A DNA stretch of 64,000 nucleotides from Pseudomonas lundensis (GCF_002269125.1 NZ_NQKI01000020.1:1-64000); one strand, 5' to 3'. Numbered from the stretch's first letter, positions 36,227 to 47,077 are shown. The notes: a model not told the origin generated them from the sequence alone. A program made the numbers and translations.

Positions 36227-37432
36227 TCAGACGCGCGCTATGGCCAATGCCAACCCCTGGCCGACCCCCACACACATCGTCGCCAGCCCATACTGGCCGC
36301 CGTACTTATGCAGATGGTGGACCGCCGTCAGTACCAGCCGATTACCACTCATGCCCAGCGGATGCCCAAGGGCAATCGCGCCCCCCTGCGGATTGACCCG
36401 CGCATCGTCGTCAGCCAGCCCCCATGCACGGGTGACTGCCAAACTTTGCGCAGCAAACGCTTCGTTGAGCTCAATCACATCGAAGTCATGAAGACTCAAG
36501 TCAAGGCGCGCCAACAGGGTGCGCACAGCGGGCAGCGGGCCTACCCCCATCACCCGTGGCAATACCGCGCCACTGGCCATGCCCAGCACTTTGGCCCGAG
36601 GCGTCAAACCATACTTGGCCACCGCGTCAGCCGAGGCCAGCACCATGGCCGACGCGCCATCGTTGAGGCCCGATGCATTGCCTGCCGTAACGGTCTGACC
36701 GTCGCCGTTGACCGGCTTGAGCTGTTCCAGGGCTGCAAGCGATGAACCGGCGCGCGGGTGCTCATCCGTGTCAATAACCGACGTTGCGTGCTTGCTGTGG
36801 ATGACCACCGGCACAATTTCTTCGGCAAAATAGCCCGCCGCTTTGGCCTCGGCGGCCTTTTGCTGGCTGCGCAGTGCGAAGGCATCCTGATCGGCGCGGC
36901 TGATCGCGTACTCGTGGGCTACGTTGTCACCGGTGACCGGCATGCTGTCCACACCGTAGGCGGCCCGCAGCGCCGGGTTGATGAAACGCCAGCCCAACGT
37001 GGTGTCTTCGAGTTGTTGGGCGCGCCCAAAAGCGCTCTCGGCCTTGCCCATCACATACGGCGCACGGGTCATGGATTCGACCCCGGCCGCGATGGCCAAC
37101 GCCATTTCGCCGCTGGCAATGGCCCGAAACGCAGCGCCCACCGCTTCCATGCCCGACGCGCACAGACGGTTGAGGGTGACCCCCGGCACGCTGGCTGGCA
37201 GACCGGCGAGCAACAGTGCCATGCGTGCCACGTTGCGGTTGTCTTCGCCCGACTGATTGGCACAGCCCATGAACACTTCGTCCACGGCCGTCCAGTCCAC
37301 CTGCGGGTTGCGTTGCATCAGGGCGCGCAACGGGATCGCCGCCAGATCGTCGGCGCGTACCGGCGCCAGCCCTCCATTCAACCGGCCAATTGGCGTGCGC
37401 ACGGCATCGCAGATGAAGACCTCGCGGCTCAT
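36227..37432 (-). CDS. pcaF: 3-oxoadipyl-CoA thiolase (right copy)
   Basis: 401 aa, identical to 10717-11922; C91, H357, C387 kept. The start overlaps the catJ stop. Confidence 0.95.
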   Translation of the reverse strand: MSREVFICDAVRTPIGRLNGGLAPVRADDLAAIPLRALMQRNPQVDWTAVDEVFMGCANQSGEDNRNVARMALLLAGLPASVPGVTLNRLCASGMEAVGAAFRAIASGEMALAIAAGVESMTRAPYVMGKAESAFGRAQQLEDTTLGWRFINPALRAAYGVDSMPVTGDNVAHEYAISRADQDAFALRSQQKAAEAKAAGYFAEEIVPVVIHSKHATSVIDTDEHPRAGSSLAALEQLKPVNGDGQTVTAGNASGLNDGASAMVLASADAVAKYGLTPRAKVLGMASGAVLPRVMGVGPLPAVRTLLARLDLSLHDFDVIELNEAFAAQSLAVTRAWGLADDDARVNPQGGAIALGHPLGMSGNRLVLTAVHHLHKYGGQYGLATMCVGVGQGLALAIARV

Positions 37433-38211
37433 TCCTCACCTCCCGTCTGCCCGTGGGCAATGGCGGTACGGGCTTCAAGGGCCCGCAGCGCGGCCAACTC
37501 TTCCACGGTAGGCGCCAGGGTGGTGGCCACGTGGGGGGCAAAGCGAATCGGCCAGCCCGTGTTGTCAATGACCTGTTCACGGGTCACGCCCGGGTGCAGC
37601 GAAGTGACGATAAATTCGCGGCTGTGCGCTTCCGGCTCCATGATGCACAAGTCGGTGATGATCGCCACCGGCCCCTCACCCGGCAACCCGAGACGCTTGC
37701 GGTGATCGCCGCCCTCGCCATGCCCGACTGAAGTGATGAAGGCCAGTTTTTCGACGAACGTGCGGTGCCCCTGCTTGAGAATGATCAAGACGTTCTTCGC
37801 ACTGCCCGCGATTTCCGGCGCGCCCCCCGCACCCGGCAGGCGTACCCTGGGCTGGTGGTAGTCGCCAATCACCGTGGTATTGATATTGCCAAACTTGTCG
37901 ACCTGCGCGGCACCGAGGAAGCCCACATCGATGCGCCCGCCTTGCAGCCAGTAGCGAAAGATTTCGCCGGTGGGGACCACCGTGTCGGCGGTTTCAGCCA
38001 GTTCGCCGTCACCGATGGACAGCGGCAACACGCTCGGTTTTGCACCGATCGGGCCGGACTCATAAATCAGCACCACCTCGGGCGCATGGGTCAAACGCGC
38101 CAGATTGGCCGCTTTGGAAGGCAGGCCAATGCCGACAAAGCAGACACTGCCGTTGCCCAGATTTCGGGCAGCCGCCACGGTCATCATTTCGTTGGTATTG
38201 AAGTCGTTCAT
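37429..38211 (-). CDS. catJ: 3-oxoadipate CoA-transferase subunit B, CatJ type (right copy)
   Basis: 260 aa, identical to 9938-10720; catalytic E51 in YESGPIG. Confidence 0.93.
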   Translation of the reverse strand: MNDFNTNEMMTVAAARNLGNGSVCFVGIGLPSKAANLARLTHAPEVVLIYESGPIGAKPSVLPLSIGDGELAETADTVVPTGEIFRYWLQGGRIDVGFLGAAQVDKFGNINTTVIGDYHQPRVRLPGAGGAPEIAGSAKNVLIILKQGHRTFVEKLAFITSVGHGEGGDHRKRLGLPGEGPVAIITDLCIMEPEAHSREFIVTSLHPGVTREQVIDNTGWPIRFAPHVATTLAPTVEELAALRALEARTAIAHGQTGGEE

Positions 38212-39062
38212 CACTTGGTCCCTGCGTTCAGTTTCGCCTGAAACTGCTCAAAATCCTCAGTGCCACGGATGTGTTCATCGATCCAGGCAGTAAAAGTCTC
38301 ACGGTCGCGAGCGATGGAATCCCACGCCTGGTAGAAGCGGTTATCACGCTCGTAGTAACCATGGGCATAAGACGGATGTGCGCCGCCGGGGACAACGCAC
38401 ACCGCGCTCAGCGCCCAGCCGGGCAGCACACAGGCATTCATCGGCGCCTGTAAGTCATCCACCACTTCTTCGACGGTCACGATGCAGTGCCTGGCCGCCA
38501 GCGCAGCTTCTTTTTGTACGCCGAGGATGCCCTGAATCAACACATTGCCTTTGCGGTCAGCTTTCTGCGCGTGGATCACGCTCACATCCGGGCGCACGCT
38601 CGGTACAGCGGCCAATTGCTCGCCGGTGTAGGGGCATTCGATGAACTTGATGTCGGGATTGACCTTCACCAAATCCGAGCCCTGATACCCGCGTAGCACC
38701 GCGAACGGCAGGTTTGAGGCGCCGGCCACATACGCATTGGCCATGGCCGCATGGCTGTGCTCGCTGATTGCCAATGGCTGCGGCCAGCCCTTTTCAACGG
38801 CGTCGCGCAGGCGATGCAACGAGCCGACGCCCGGGTTTCCGCCCCACGAAAAAATCAGCTTCCTGGCGCACCCGGCACCAATCATCAAGTCGTATACCAA
38901 GTCAGGCGTCATACGAATCAGTGTCAGATCTTTCTTTTTCTGACGAATAATCTCGTGTGCCGCTGCCGTCGGAATCAGGTGGGTAAACCCCTCAAGCGCC
39001 AGGGAGTCGCCGTCATTCACAAAGCGCTCGACGGCTTCGCGCAGGGAAAGAATCTCAGCCAT
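38211..39062 (-). CDS. catI: 3-oxoadipate CoA-transferase subunit A, CatI type (right copy)
   Basis: 283 aa, identical to 9087-9938; its last base is shared with the catJ start codon. Confidence 0.93.
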   Translation of the reverse strand: MAEILSLREAVERFVNDGDSLALEGFTHLIPTAAAHEIIRQKKKDLTLIRMTPDLVYDLMIGAGCARKLIFSWGGNPGVGSLHRLRDAVEKGWPQPLAISEHSHAAMANAYVAGASNLPFAVLRGYQGSDLVKVNPDIKFIECPYTGEQLAAVPSVRPDVSVIHAQKADRKGNVLIQGILGVQKEAALAARHCIVTVEEVVDDLQAPMNACVLPGWALSAVCVVPGGAHPSYAHGYYERDNRFYQAWDSIARDRETFTAWIDEHIRGTEDFEQFQAKLNAGTK

Positions 39063-39156
39063 GGTGATCTCAATAATGTTCAGGACGCAGCAAGGCGTCG
39101 GGTAGAGAAGAAGTACGCTCGGCAGGCATGCCACCCCATGCGCTAAACGCTTGGTG

Positions 39157-39171
39157 GTTCGATAATCGAAC
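39157..39171 (-). promoter_or_regulatory. PcaR-type operator before catI (right copy)
   Basis: Mirror of 8978-8992. The 15-base palindrome reads the same on both strands. Confidence 0.75.
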
Positions 39172-39327
39172 ACAGGCACCCGATCAGGCAGCGGACGGGG
39201 CGCATTCGTTAATCAAGCTTTCATGACGCCTCGCAACAGGCGCATCAGGCCATCCGTGACGCGCCGCGCGCATTGCCCAGGTTAATGCGAGGGGTGGGCA
39301 ACCGCGCCGCGGCCGCCACTTGCCGGT

Positions 39328-40269
39328 TCAGCCGTCTTGCATCGCGCGAGGGCGCTGGCTGCGCTGTTCGGCTTCAACCCGTGGTGTCTTTTGCAACTGG
39401 AAATCGAATTTCAATTCAGCAAAGCGCTCACCCTGAACCCCCCGCTCACGGGCCACTGCTGGGTCTTCGACGAAGGTAATGTCCCCCACCAGCCCCTCTC
39501 TGGTGGCATAGGCAAAGTCATCCCACAGGTACTCTTCACCTGAGAGATTGATCTGTGTGGTCAAGTGCCGATGGCCCGGCGCCGAGATGAAAAAATGAAT
39601 ATGCGCCGGGCGCTGACCGTGACGCCCCAACATGTTCAGGCATTCTTGAGTCGGGCCGTCGGGTGAGCAGCCGTATCCACTGGGCACGATGCTGCGGGCG
39701 CGGTACTGGCCCTTGGCATCGGTGACGATGCGCCTGCGCAAGTTGTACGGCGTCTGACGCGTGTCGAAGTAGGAGTAGCTCCCCTGGGTATTGGCGTGCC
39801 ACACGTCGACCACCGCCCCCGCAACCGCGCGGCCTTCGCTGTCTCGTACCACCCCTTCCAAAAACATCACGGTGGCGTGATCCAGTTCACTGCCGTCGTC
39901 CATGCGCACTTCGCCTTCGCCAATGGGCGCGCCCGCCACATACAACGGGCCTTCAATGGTGCGAGGCGTGCCGCCGCTCAGGCCTGCTTGCGCGTCTTTG
40001 GCATCTTGTAGCACATCAAGAAAGTGCTCCAGCCCCAGCCCCGGCACCAGCAGACCCGCCTCATTGCGCCCGCCCAGACGGTTGAGGTAGTCCACCGCGA
40101 ACCAGAACTCGTTGTCGGTGATCTCCAGGTCTTCAATAAGCGTGGCGACGTCGTTGATCAAGCGCAGCATGATGGCTTTAACCCGCGGGTTGCCCTGGTC
40201 GTTGTTAAAACCGGCCGCCTCTTTAAACAGGTGCTGTATTTCGGCAGTGTGGCTAACGTTAACGGTCAT
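39328..40269 (-). CDS. catA: Catechol 1,2-dioxygenase (right copy)
   Basis: 313 aa, identical to 7880-8821; iron ligands Y165, Y199, H223, H225 kept. Confidence 0.96.
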   Translation of the reverse strand: MTVNVSHTAEIQHLFKEAAGFNNDQGNPRVKAIMLRLINDVATLIEDLEITDNEFWFAVDYLNRLGGRNEAGLLVPGLGLEHFLDVLQDAKDAQAGLSGGTPRTIEGPLYVAGAPIGEGEVRMDDGSELDHATVMFLEGVVRDSEGRAVAGAVVDVWHANTQGSYSYFDTRQTPYNLRRRIVTDAKGQYRARSIVPSGYGCSPDGPTQECLNMLGRHGQRPAHIHFFISAPGHRHLTTQINLSGEEYLWDDFAYATREGLVGDITFVEDPAVARERGVQGERFAELKFDFQLQKTPRVEAEQRSQRPRAMQDG

Positions 40270-40302
40270 GGGTGTTACCTCATTTTTTTGTTATGGGCGT
40301 AA

Positions 40303-40593
40303 TCAACGGTCGTCTTCGCGAAGGGAGGACGGGTGCCGACACAGCGGCGTAACCTCAATATCCATGTAGGGAAACAACGGCAAACGCATCAAGGTGTCGT
40401 GCAGCGCTTGCACACTCTCCACGTCAAATACGCTGTAGTTGGCGTACTGCCCGGCGATGCGCCACAAGTGCCGCCAGGTGCCTTCGCTCATCAGGCGCCG
40501 GGCCAGTTCTTTCTCATCGGCCTTCAGTGTTGTGGCCTTGGCCGGGTCCATGTCCGCCGGCAGTTTTACGGTCATCTTTACGTGGAACAACAT
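40303..40593 (-). CDS. catC: Muconolactone delta-isomerase (right copy)
   Basis: 96 aa, identical to 7556-7846. Confidence 0.95.
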   Translation of the reverse strand: MLFHVKMTVKLPADMDPAKATTLKADEKELARRLMSEGTWRHLWRIAGQYANYSVFDVESVQALHDTLMRLPLFPYMDIEVTPLCRHPSSLREDDR

Positions 40594-40609
40594 GTGCGGG
40601 TCCTCCGGG

Positions 40610-41731
40610 TCAGTTACGGGCAAAGAACGCCAGGCGCTCTTCATCGAGGGTCAGGCCAAGGCCCGGCGTATGCGGTACGTGCAACGCAAAATCGCGATAA
40701 ACCGGTGGTTCAGTGACGATGTCTTCAGTGAGCAACAAGGGGCCAAACAACTCCGTTCCCCAGCTCAGTTGACGCAGGGTCACAAAGGCATGGGCCGAGG
40801 CCAGGGTGCCGATGGCCCCTTCGAGCATGGTGCCGCCGTACAGCGCGATGCCTGCCGCTTCGGCAATGGCCGCCGTGCGCAGCACCGCTCGCGGGCCGCC
40901 GTTTTTGGCTATTTTCAGGGCGAAGATGCTCGCTGCGCCGTCTGCGGCGAGGCCAAAGGCGTCTTCGACGCTTTCAATGGATTCGTCCGCCATGATCGGT
41001 GCCGGACTGCGCTGGTTCAGGCGCACTTGCCCGGCGCGGTTGATACGCGCAATCGGCTGCTCGATCAGGTCGATGCCGTTATTGCCCAACACTTCGCAAG
41101 CGCGAATGGCCTGCGACTCGTCCCACGACTGATTGACGTCCACCCGCACGCTGGCGCGCTCACCCAAGGCCTGCTTGATGGCAATCACGTGCTTGAGGTC
41201 CTGGGCAACCGGGTTGGCCCCGATCTTCAGCTTGAAAATCCGGTGACGACGCAGGTCCAGCATCTGTTGCGCTTCGCTGATATCGCGGGCGGTATCTCCA
41301 CTGGCCAAGGTCCAGGCCACCTCAAGGCTGTCGCGCACACGCCCGCCCAGTAACTCACTCACTGGCACCCCCATGCGCTTGCCCTGAGCATTGAGCAGCG
41401 CACTTTCCAGCCCGGATTTGGCAAACGTGTTGCCTTTAGCCGCTATTTCCAGCCGCAACATCGCTGCATTGATGTTGGCAGCGTCCTGGCCCACCCACAG
41501 CGGTCCCAAATGGCTGTCGATGTTCTGCTTGATGCTTTCCGGGCTTTCATTGCCGTAAGCCAGCCCACCAATGGTGGTCGACTCACCGATACCTTCTATG
41601 CCATCGCTGCACTGCACGCGGATCACGACCAGTGTCTGTTTATGCAGGGTGTGCATGGCCAGCTTGTGGGGGCGGATGGTGGGCAGGTCGACGATAACGG
41701 CCGACACACGTTCGATCAGGACTTGGCTCAT
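40610..41731 (-). CDS. catB: Muconate cycloisomerase (right copy, D114N variant)
   Basis: 373 aa. It differs from the left copy by one base at 41392, changing D114 to N in the conserved LLDAQGKR segment. Residue 114 is not one of the catalytic lysines or metal ligands, but aspartate is the family residue, so the right copy looks derived or mis-called at this point. This arm is otherwise the one joined to normal chromosomal sequence. Confidence 0.94.
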   Translation of the reverse strand: MSQVLIERVSAVIVDLPTIRPHKLAMHTLHKQTLVVIRVQCSDGIEGIGESTTIGGLAYGNESPESIKQNIDSHLGPLWVGQDAANINAAMLRLEIAAKGNTFAKSGLESALLNAQGKRMGVPVSELLGGRVRDSLEVAWTLASGDTARDISEAQQMLDLRRHRIFKLKIGANPVAQDLKHVIAIKQALGERASVRVDVNQSWDESQAIRACEVLGNNGIDLIEQPIARINRAGQVRLNQRSPAPIMADESIESVEDAFGLAADGAASIFALKIAKNGGPRAVLRTAAIAEAAGIALYGGTMLEGAIGTLASAHAFVTLRQLSWGTELFGPLLLTEDIVTEPPVYRDFALHVPHTPGLGLTLDEERLAFFARN

Positions 41732-41838
41732 TTCAGGGTTCTCTGTTGCATTAATAAAGATGTCAGGGACTGGCTGCGCCCGGCACAGGAGCAGCGTTGT
41801 CGGTGCCTGACACAGATGGCTAACTGGCACAAACCCGC

Positions 41839-42615
41839 CTAGCCCTGATCGCCCCCCCCGACGGGCAGCGTCACGCCGGTGATGTACGCGGCGTCATCGC
41901 TGGCAAGGAACAAAATTGCGCCCGCTTGTTCGTCAATCGTCCCGTAACGCTTCATGTGGCTGCTGCTAACGGTTTGGTCGACGATTTGCTGGTACCAGGC
42001 TTTTTCCTGTTCGGTCTGCCCGGCGGCATTTCGCGGGATGCGCCGTGGCGGCGCTTCGGTCCCGCCCGGCGCTGTGGCGTTGACCCGAATCCCGCGCTCG
42101 GCCGTCTCAAACGCCAGGCACGCCGTGAGGGCATTCACCCCCCCCTTGGCCGCGCCGTAGGGGACGCGGTTAATGCTGCGAGTGGCAATTGAAGACACGT
42201 TGACGATGGCGCCTGCCCCTTGTTCGAGCATGTGTGGCAATGCGGCATGGCAGCACCACAAGGTCGGAAACAAGGACCGGCGCACTTCGGCCTCGATTTC
42301 AGATGCCTGGTAATGCTCAAAGGGTTTGGCCCAGATGGTGCCGCCGACGTTGTTGATCAGGATGTCCAGTCGCCCGAAACGTTCGACTGCTGCCGCCATC
42401 ACCCGCTGGCATTGCGCGATATGTTCAAGGTCAGCGGTCAGGGTCAACACGTCGGTCACATGCGCCCATTCAGCGGCCAGCTCATGCACCAGCTCCGAAC
42501 GGTCAACCAACACCAATTGCGCACCCTCTTGCCCCAAGCGCTCGGCCACACGCCGCCCAATGCCTTGAGCGGCACCCGTGACAACTGCAACCTTCTTTTG
42601 AAAACGCATATTCAT
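41839..42615 (-). CDS. benD: cis-1,2-dihydroxy-benzoate diol dehydrogenase (right copy)
   Basis: 258 aa, identical to 5534-6310; Y153 and K157 kept. Confidence 0.94.
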   Translation of the reverse strand: MNMRFQKKVAVVTGAAQGIGRRVAERLGQEGAQLVLVDRSELVHELAAEWAHVTDVLTLTADLEHIAQCQRVMAAAVERFGRLDILINNVGGTIWAKPFEHYQASEIEAEVRRSLFPTLWCCHAALPHMLEQGAGAIVNVSSIATRSINRVPYGAAKGGVNALTACLAFETAERGIRVNATAPGGTEAPPRRIPRNAAGQTEQEKAWYQQIVDQTVSSSHMKRYGTIDEQAGAILFLASDDAAYITGVTLPVGGGDQG

Positions 42616-42722
42616 GGTTCCGACCTCGCTATAAGCAGGTGGGCGATCCGGCCAGCGAATCCCGCACCGCACTGCGAATAAACACGCCCGTTGAGCCAGC
42701 AACGGGCCGACAAGAGCAACAC

Positions 42723-43733
42723 TCAGGCGCTGGCGGCAAATTTCTCGTAATAGAAATTCGCAGGCTCAATGCCGTGTTCGCGCAGGTAGCTGCTAACCGC
42801 TTCCACCATCGGCGGCGGGCCGCACAGGTAAACGTCCACATCCCCATCGTTCAGGTGCGCGGGCGCAATGTGCTGGGTGACATACCCCTTGAGCGGGTGC
42901 GTGCTGTCCGGGTTGGCGACGCACACGCTGTAGGTGAAGTTGGCGATGCATGCGGCCATGGCCTGCAATTTGTCCACTTGCACCACATCGACGTCATGGG
43001 TCACGCCATAGATCAAGTGCAGGGGGTAGGCACTGCCCTGCTCGGCGATTTTTTCCAGCATGGCGGTGAGTGGCGCCAGCCCCGTGCCACCCGCCAACAG
43101 CAACAGCGGCCGCTTGATATCCCGCAGGTAAAAACTGCCCATGGGGCCAGTCAGGGTCATGGTGTCGCCGACCGCTGCCTGGCCGACCAAATAACGGCTC
43201 ATCAACCCGCCGGGCACATTGCGGATCAGAAAGCTGACCTCTGCGTCCTTTTGCAGCGAGCTGAACGAATAGGCACGTGAGTGCTCGCTGCCAGGCACCT
43301 TGAGATTGACGTATTGGCCCGGCAGAAATGCCAGGTTGCTCAGGGCCTCGCCCTTGAGCGACAGGCCGATGGTGCTTTCGGAAAGCGGGTGCACTGCGCT
43401 GATGTGCACCTCATAACTGGCCTGCCGGGTTTTACACACCTCGCTGGAAGCTGGCACGCGCACCACGCAGTCGCTTTCGGCGCGCATCTGGCAGGTCAAT
43501 ACGAAGCCGCGTTGCGCTTCTTCTTCACTCAAGGCGTCTTCAACGTATTCTTCGCCGAGGTCGTACTGACCGGACTCCGCGAAGCATTTACAAGCACCGC
43601 AAGCGCCGTCGCGGCAATCGAGCGGGATGTTGATGCCCTGACGGTAGGCCGCATCCGCAACCGTTTCGCCCACAGCGGCATCAATAAAACGGGTCACCCC
43701 GTCTTCAAAATTCAGTGCGATCTTATGGCTCAT
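42723..43733 (-). CDS. benC: Benzoate dioxygenase electron-transfer reductase (right copy)
   Basis: 336 aa, identical to 4416-5426; four ferredoxin cysteines kept. Confidence 0.95.
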   Translation of the reverse strand: MSHKIALNFEDGVTRFIDAAVGETVADAAYRQGINIPLDCRDGACGACKCFAESGQYDLGEEYVEDALSEEEAQRGFVLTCQMRAESDCVVRVPASSEVCKTRQASYEVHISAVHPLSESTIGLSLKGEALSNLAFLPGQYVNLKVPGSEHSRAYSFSSLQKDAEVSFLIRNVPGGLMSRYLVGQAAVGDTMTLTGPMGSFYLRDIKRPLLLLAGGTGLAPLTAMLEKIAEQGSAYPLHLIYGVTHDVDVVQVDKLQAMAACIANFTYSVCVANPDSTHPLKGYVTQHIAPAHLNDGDVDVYLCGPPPMVEAVSSYLREHGIEPANFYYEKFAASA

Positions 43734-43866
43734 GGCACGCCTCGCTTAACACAGAAAGAGGTCAAACCGCAGGCGGAGCTTCATGCACGCACGGCACCCA
43801 AGGTGGCGGCAAGAACCGGGGTTCTGCTCGCCCCTGATACGGGCCAGCGCAGGCTCCGCATCGGGT

Positions 43867-44355
43867 TTAGAGGTGGTACACGTCGATAATCTGACGCACG
43901 TAGTCGTTCTTCAGGACTACCTTTTTAGCCTTGATCAGCGGGTTAGGCCCGCGGGTGTCCAGGGTGTAAAAGCTGGTGCCGTAGAAATGATCGACGACCT
44001 TGTAGCGAAAGCTCAGGGTGTGCCAGTTGAAACGCAGCTTGCACAGGCCCTCCGCTTGCTCGATCAGTTCTATGTTGCTGATGTTGTGCGAGGTGCGTGT
44101 GTCAGGCACTGTCGCGCTGGAGCGTTCGGTGCGGATGCGAAACACGCGGTCTTCCAGACCGCTGCGGTTGGCGTACCAGATCAACGAGATCTCGGTCTGG
44201 GGGTTTTCCACTAATTGGTCGCGATCGTCCCAGGCGGGCATCCAGAAACTTGCGTCGCGGGCGTACATTTCCAGCCAATCGTCCCACTGCTTGTCGTCCA
44301 GGTAACGCGCTTCACGGTAAAGAAAGTCTCGCGCGGCTTCGTAGGTCAGGCTCAT
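43867..44355 (-). CDS. benB: Benzoate 1,2-dioxygenase small subunit (right copy)
   Basis: 162 aa, identical to 3794-4282, abutting the benA stop. Confidence 0.95.
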   Translation of the reverse strand: MSLTYEAARDFLYREARYLDDKQWDDWLEMYARDASFWMPAWDDRDQLVENPQTEISLIWYANRSGLEDRVFRIRTERSSATVPDTRTSHNISNIELIEQAEGLCKLRFNWHTLSFRYKVVDHFYGTSFYTLDTRGPNPLIKAKKVVLKNDYVRQIIDVYHL

Positions 44356-45717
44356 TTACGCGCCCTCCACGTAAATCATCTGATCCTGACGGTGTGTAAG
44401 CGCTGCCACCATTTGCGACTGCCAATACGTATGCTGCAACACGAACAAGCCCTCGTCTTCGGTGCGCACACCGCTCATCAACGGCTGCAGGTCGATCTCC
44501 CTGGCCGATTCGTCGGCGCCATCGACCCAATGCTTACTGCCCCGGGACATGTCATTCCATTCCATGGCGCGACCGGCGAAGCCTTGTTGACAGGCGCGAA
44601 ACTCTTCCAGATCGTCCGGCGTGGCCATGCCACTGACGTTGAAGAAGTCTTCGTACTGACGAATCCGTTTGGCACGCGATTCAGCGCCCTCGCCTTTGGG
44701 GGCGATGCAATAGATGGTGACTTCGGTCTTGTCGACTGCCAACGGCCGGGCAATGCGCAGCTGTGAGCCGAACTGGTCCATCAGGTACAAGTTGGGGTAC
44801 AGGCACAGGTTGCGTGAATTACCGATCATCCAGTCAGCCCGCGCGTCACCGAACTCACTGGCAAGGCGATCGCGCTCGGCAAACATTGGCCGGTCTTCAG
44901 GGTTGTCCCAACGGGTCCAGAGCAACAAATGGCCGTTTTCGAAGGCGTAGAACCCCCCGCCCTTTTTGCCCCAGCCGCCCGCGCTCATGGCGCGAATATC
45001 ATCCCCTGCCTCTTTGAGCTTGCGCTGCTGCTGGGTCGCGGCGTAGTTCCAGTGCACGGCCGATACGTGGTAGCCGTCGGCGCCGTTCTCGGCCTGCAAC
45101 TTCCAGTTACCTTCGTACACATAGGTCGATGAACCGCGCAGCACTTCCAGGCCATCGGCAGATTGATCGACCACCATGTCGATGATTTTTTTCGATTCGC
45201 CAAGGAAGGTTTCAAGCGGCGCAACGTCATCGCGCAGGCTGCCGAACAGAAACCCCCGGTACGACTCAAACCGAGCAATTTTCTTCAGGTCATGGGAGCC
45301 GTCGCAGTCGAAGCTTTCCGGGTAACCGGCGTGCTTGGGATCTTTGACTTTGAGCAGCTTGCCCGAGTTATTGAACGTCCAGCCGTGGAACGGGCAGGTG
45401 TAGGTTGCCTTGTTGCCGCTTTTGAAACGACAGAGCATTGCCCCGCGATGGCTGCAAGCGTTGATAAACGCATTGAGTTCACCCGCCTTGTTGCGTGCGA
45501 TAAAAATCGGCTGACGCCCCATGTGGGTGGTGTAGTAGTCGTTGTTCTGCGGGATCTGGCTTTCATGTGCCAAGTACAACCAGTTGCCTTCGAAGATGTG
45601 TTCCATCTCCAGATCAAACAACCGCGGGTCGGTGAACATTTCGCGTTTGCAGCGGAAGATGCCGTTCTTTTTATCGTCTTGCAGCAGGCTGTTCAGGTAG
45701 TCGAGTCCCAGGTTCAT
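44356..45717 (-). CDS. benA: Benzoate 1,2-dioxygenase large subunit (right copy)
   Basis: 453 aa, identical to 2432-3793; Rieske and mononuclear iron ligands kept. Confidence 0.96.
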   Translation of the reverse strand: MNLGLDYLNSLLQDDKKNGIFRCKREMFTDPRLFDLEMEHIFEGNWLYLAHESQIPQNNDYYTTHMGRQPIFIARNKAGELNAFINACSHRGAMLCRFKSGNKATYTCPFHGWTFNNSGKLLKVKDPKHAGYPESFDCDGSHDLKKIARFESYRGFLFGSLRDDVAPLETFLGESKKIIDMVVDQSADGLEVLRGSSTYVYEGNWKLQAENGADGYHVSAVHWNYAATQQQRKLKEAGDDIRAMSAGGWGKKGGGFYAFENGHLLLWTRWDNPEDRPMFAERDRLASEFGDARADWMIGNSRNLCLYPNLYLMDQFGSQLRIARPLAVDKTEVTIYCIAPKGEGAESRAKRIRQYEDFFNVSGMATPDDLEEFRACQQGFAGRAMEWNDMSRGSKHWVDGADESAREIDLQPLMSGVRTEDEGLFVLQHTYWQSQMVAALTHRQDQMIYVEGA

Positions 45718-45753
45718 GGCCATGGCTCCGTTATTATTGTTTCAACGGAATCA

Positions 45754-45817
45754 AGGCTACGTTCCCCGGTGACGCGGCAATATCCGCTTTGTGCACGACC
45801 TCTATCCGTTTACTGCA
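45754..45817 (-). promoter_or_regulatory. benA promoter with two BenR/XylS-type sites (right copy)
   Basis: Mirror of 2332-2395 with both TGCA-N6-GGATA repeats and the TAGCCT -10 candidate unchanged. Confidence 0.82.
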
Positions 45818-45897
45818 TACCCGCAGTCGGCAGGTAAACGGCAGCGGATGGGCGGCACAGCAAAAGGTCATCGGCCCGGATCAGGCCGACGGTGCAG

Positions 45898-46869
45898 CTA
45901 CCCCTGAGGGTTAGGTGCCTTGTGGCGACGCAGGGTTTCGGAGGGCAATTCGCCAAAAGCACTTCTGTAGCTTTCCGAAAACCGTCCCAAATGCAGGAAC
46001 CCATACTCCAGGGCGACTTGCGTCACGTTGCGCACCCGTGCGGCCGGGTCGCAAAGGCTTGAGCGGATCTGTTCGAGCTTCTTCTGACGGATAAAACTCT
46101 TAGGCGTCGTGCCCGTGTGTCGCTCAAACAAGGCATACAACGAGCGTGGGCTGCTGTGCGCCAGACGGGCCAATTGCTCAACACTGATGTCGTGTTTCAG
46201 GTTGGTTTCAATAAATTGCAGAATGCGCTCAAAACTGGCGGCGCCTTGTGCGAGCGGCAAGCGGCTGACGTTGTTGTCCAGCAGTGTCAGCAATTTGGCG
46301 CAGATGATCCGCGTAAAGTGCTCTTGCACTTGCTGCAACGTGTGAGCGCTCTCCGCTTCCACGCACACCAACTGCAACAGACCGTAAAAACCCTCTAACT
46401 GATGCAGGTTGTGCCTGGGTTTGAAACGAATTCCGTCATCAGGGGGCTGCCAGTGATGATCGCGGCACGTTTTATCCAACAGCGACGAAGGCAATTTGAT
46501 GATGAATTTCTCGCAGTCAGCGGAATACGTGAGGTCGACCGGATCATCCGGGTTAATCAGCAACAACTCGCCGGGGCTGAAGTGGTGCTTCTCACCGCCC
46601 CCGCGCCAGAGGCAATGGCCACGCAACAACACCTGCAAGTGGTAAATGGTCTCCAGCGCAGGCGAAGTCACCTGCACACTGCCGCCGTAGCTGATGCGAC
46701 ACAGGTCAAGGCTGGCGAACTTGCGATGGTTTAACGAAGCCGCGGGCTGACCGAGCCGCGGCATACGGATGTCGTGCATTCCCATGTGTTCATTCACGTA
46801 GCTGGAGACGGCATGGGGGTCCGCACGGTCGAACACACTACTGGTGTTACTGAGCAGGCAACTGTTCAT
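45898..46869 (-). CDS. benR: BenR, AraC/XylS-family activator (right copy)
   Basis: 323 aa, identical to 1280-2251. Confidence 0.93.
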   Translation of the reverse strand: MNSCLLSNTSSVFDRADPHAVSSYVNEHMGMHDIRMPRLGQPAASLNHRKFASLDLCRISYGGSVQVTSPALETIYHLQVLLRGHCLWRGGGEKHHFSPGELLLINPDDPVDLTYSADCEKFIIKLPSSLLDKTCRDHHWQPPDDGIRFKPRHNLHQLEGFYGLLQLVCVEAESAHTLQQVQEHFTRIICAKLLTLLDNNVSRLPLAQGAASFERILQFIETNLKHDISVEQLARLAHSSPRSLYALFERHTGTTPKSFIRQKKLEQIRSSLCDPAARVRNVTQVALEYGFLHLGRFSESYRSAFGELPSETLRRHKAPNPQG

Positions 46870-46895
46870 GGCAAGGCACTCACGTTGTTTTTATG

Positions 46896-46920
46896 CACTG
46901 CGCTTTGCCTAAACGCAGTG
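46896..46920 (-). promoter_or_regulatory. Inverted repeat in the benR leader (right copy)
   Basis: Mirror of 1229-1253: CACTGCG/CGCAGTG. Confidence 0.35.
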
Positions 46921-47077
46921 TTTGATCAAGCTGCCACCGATTCTATGCCTGTGTGCACAGATAAATACGCTGACCGGAGGAACGGTTCTCGGCGCATGGC
47001 GCCTGTCGCATTAAGCCGCACGACGAAGAAGGACTCAATTGAACCTTCTGCCAAGCGTTCGATTAACGCACACTGTT

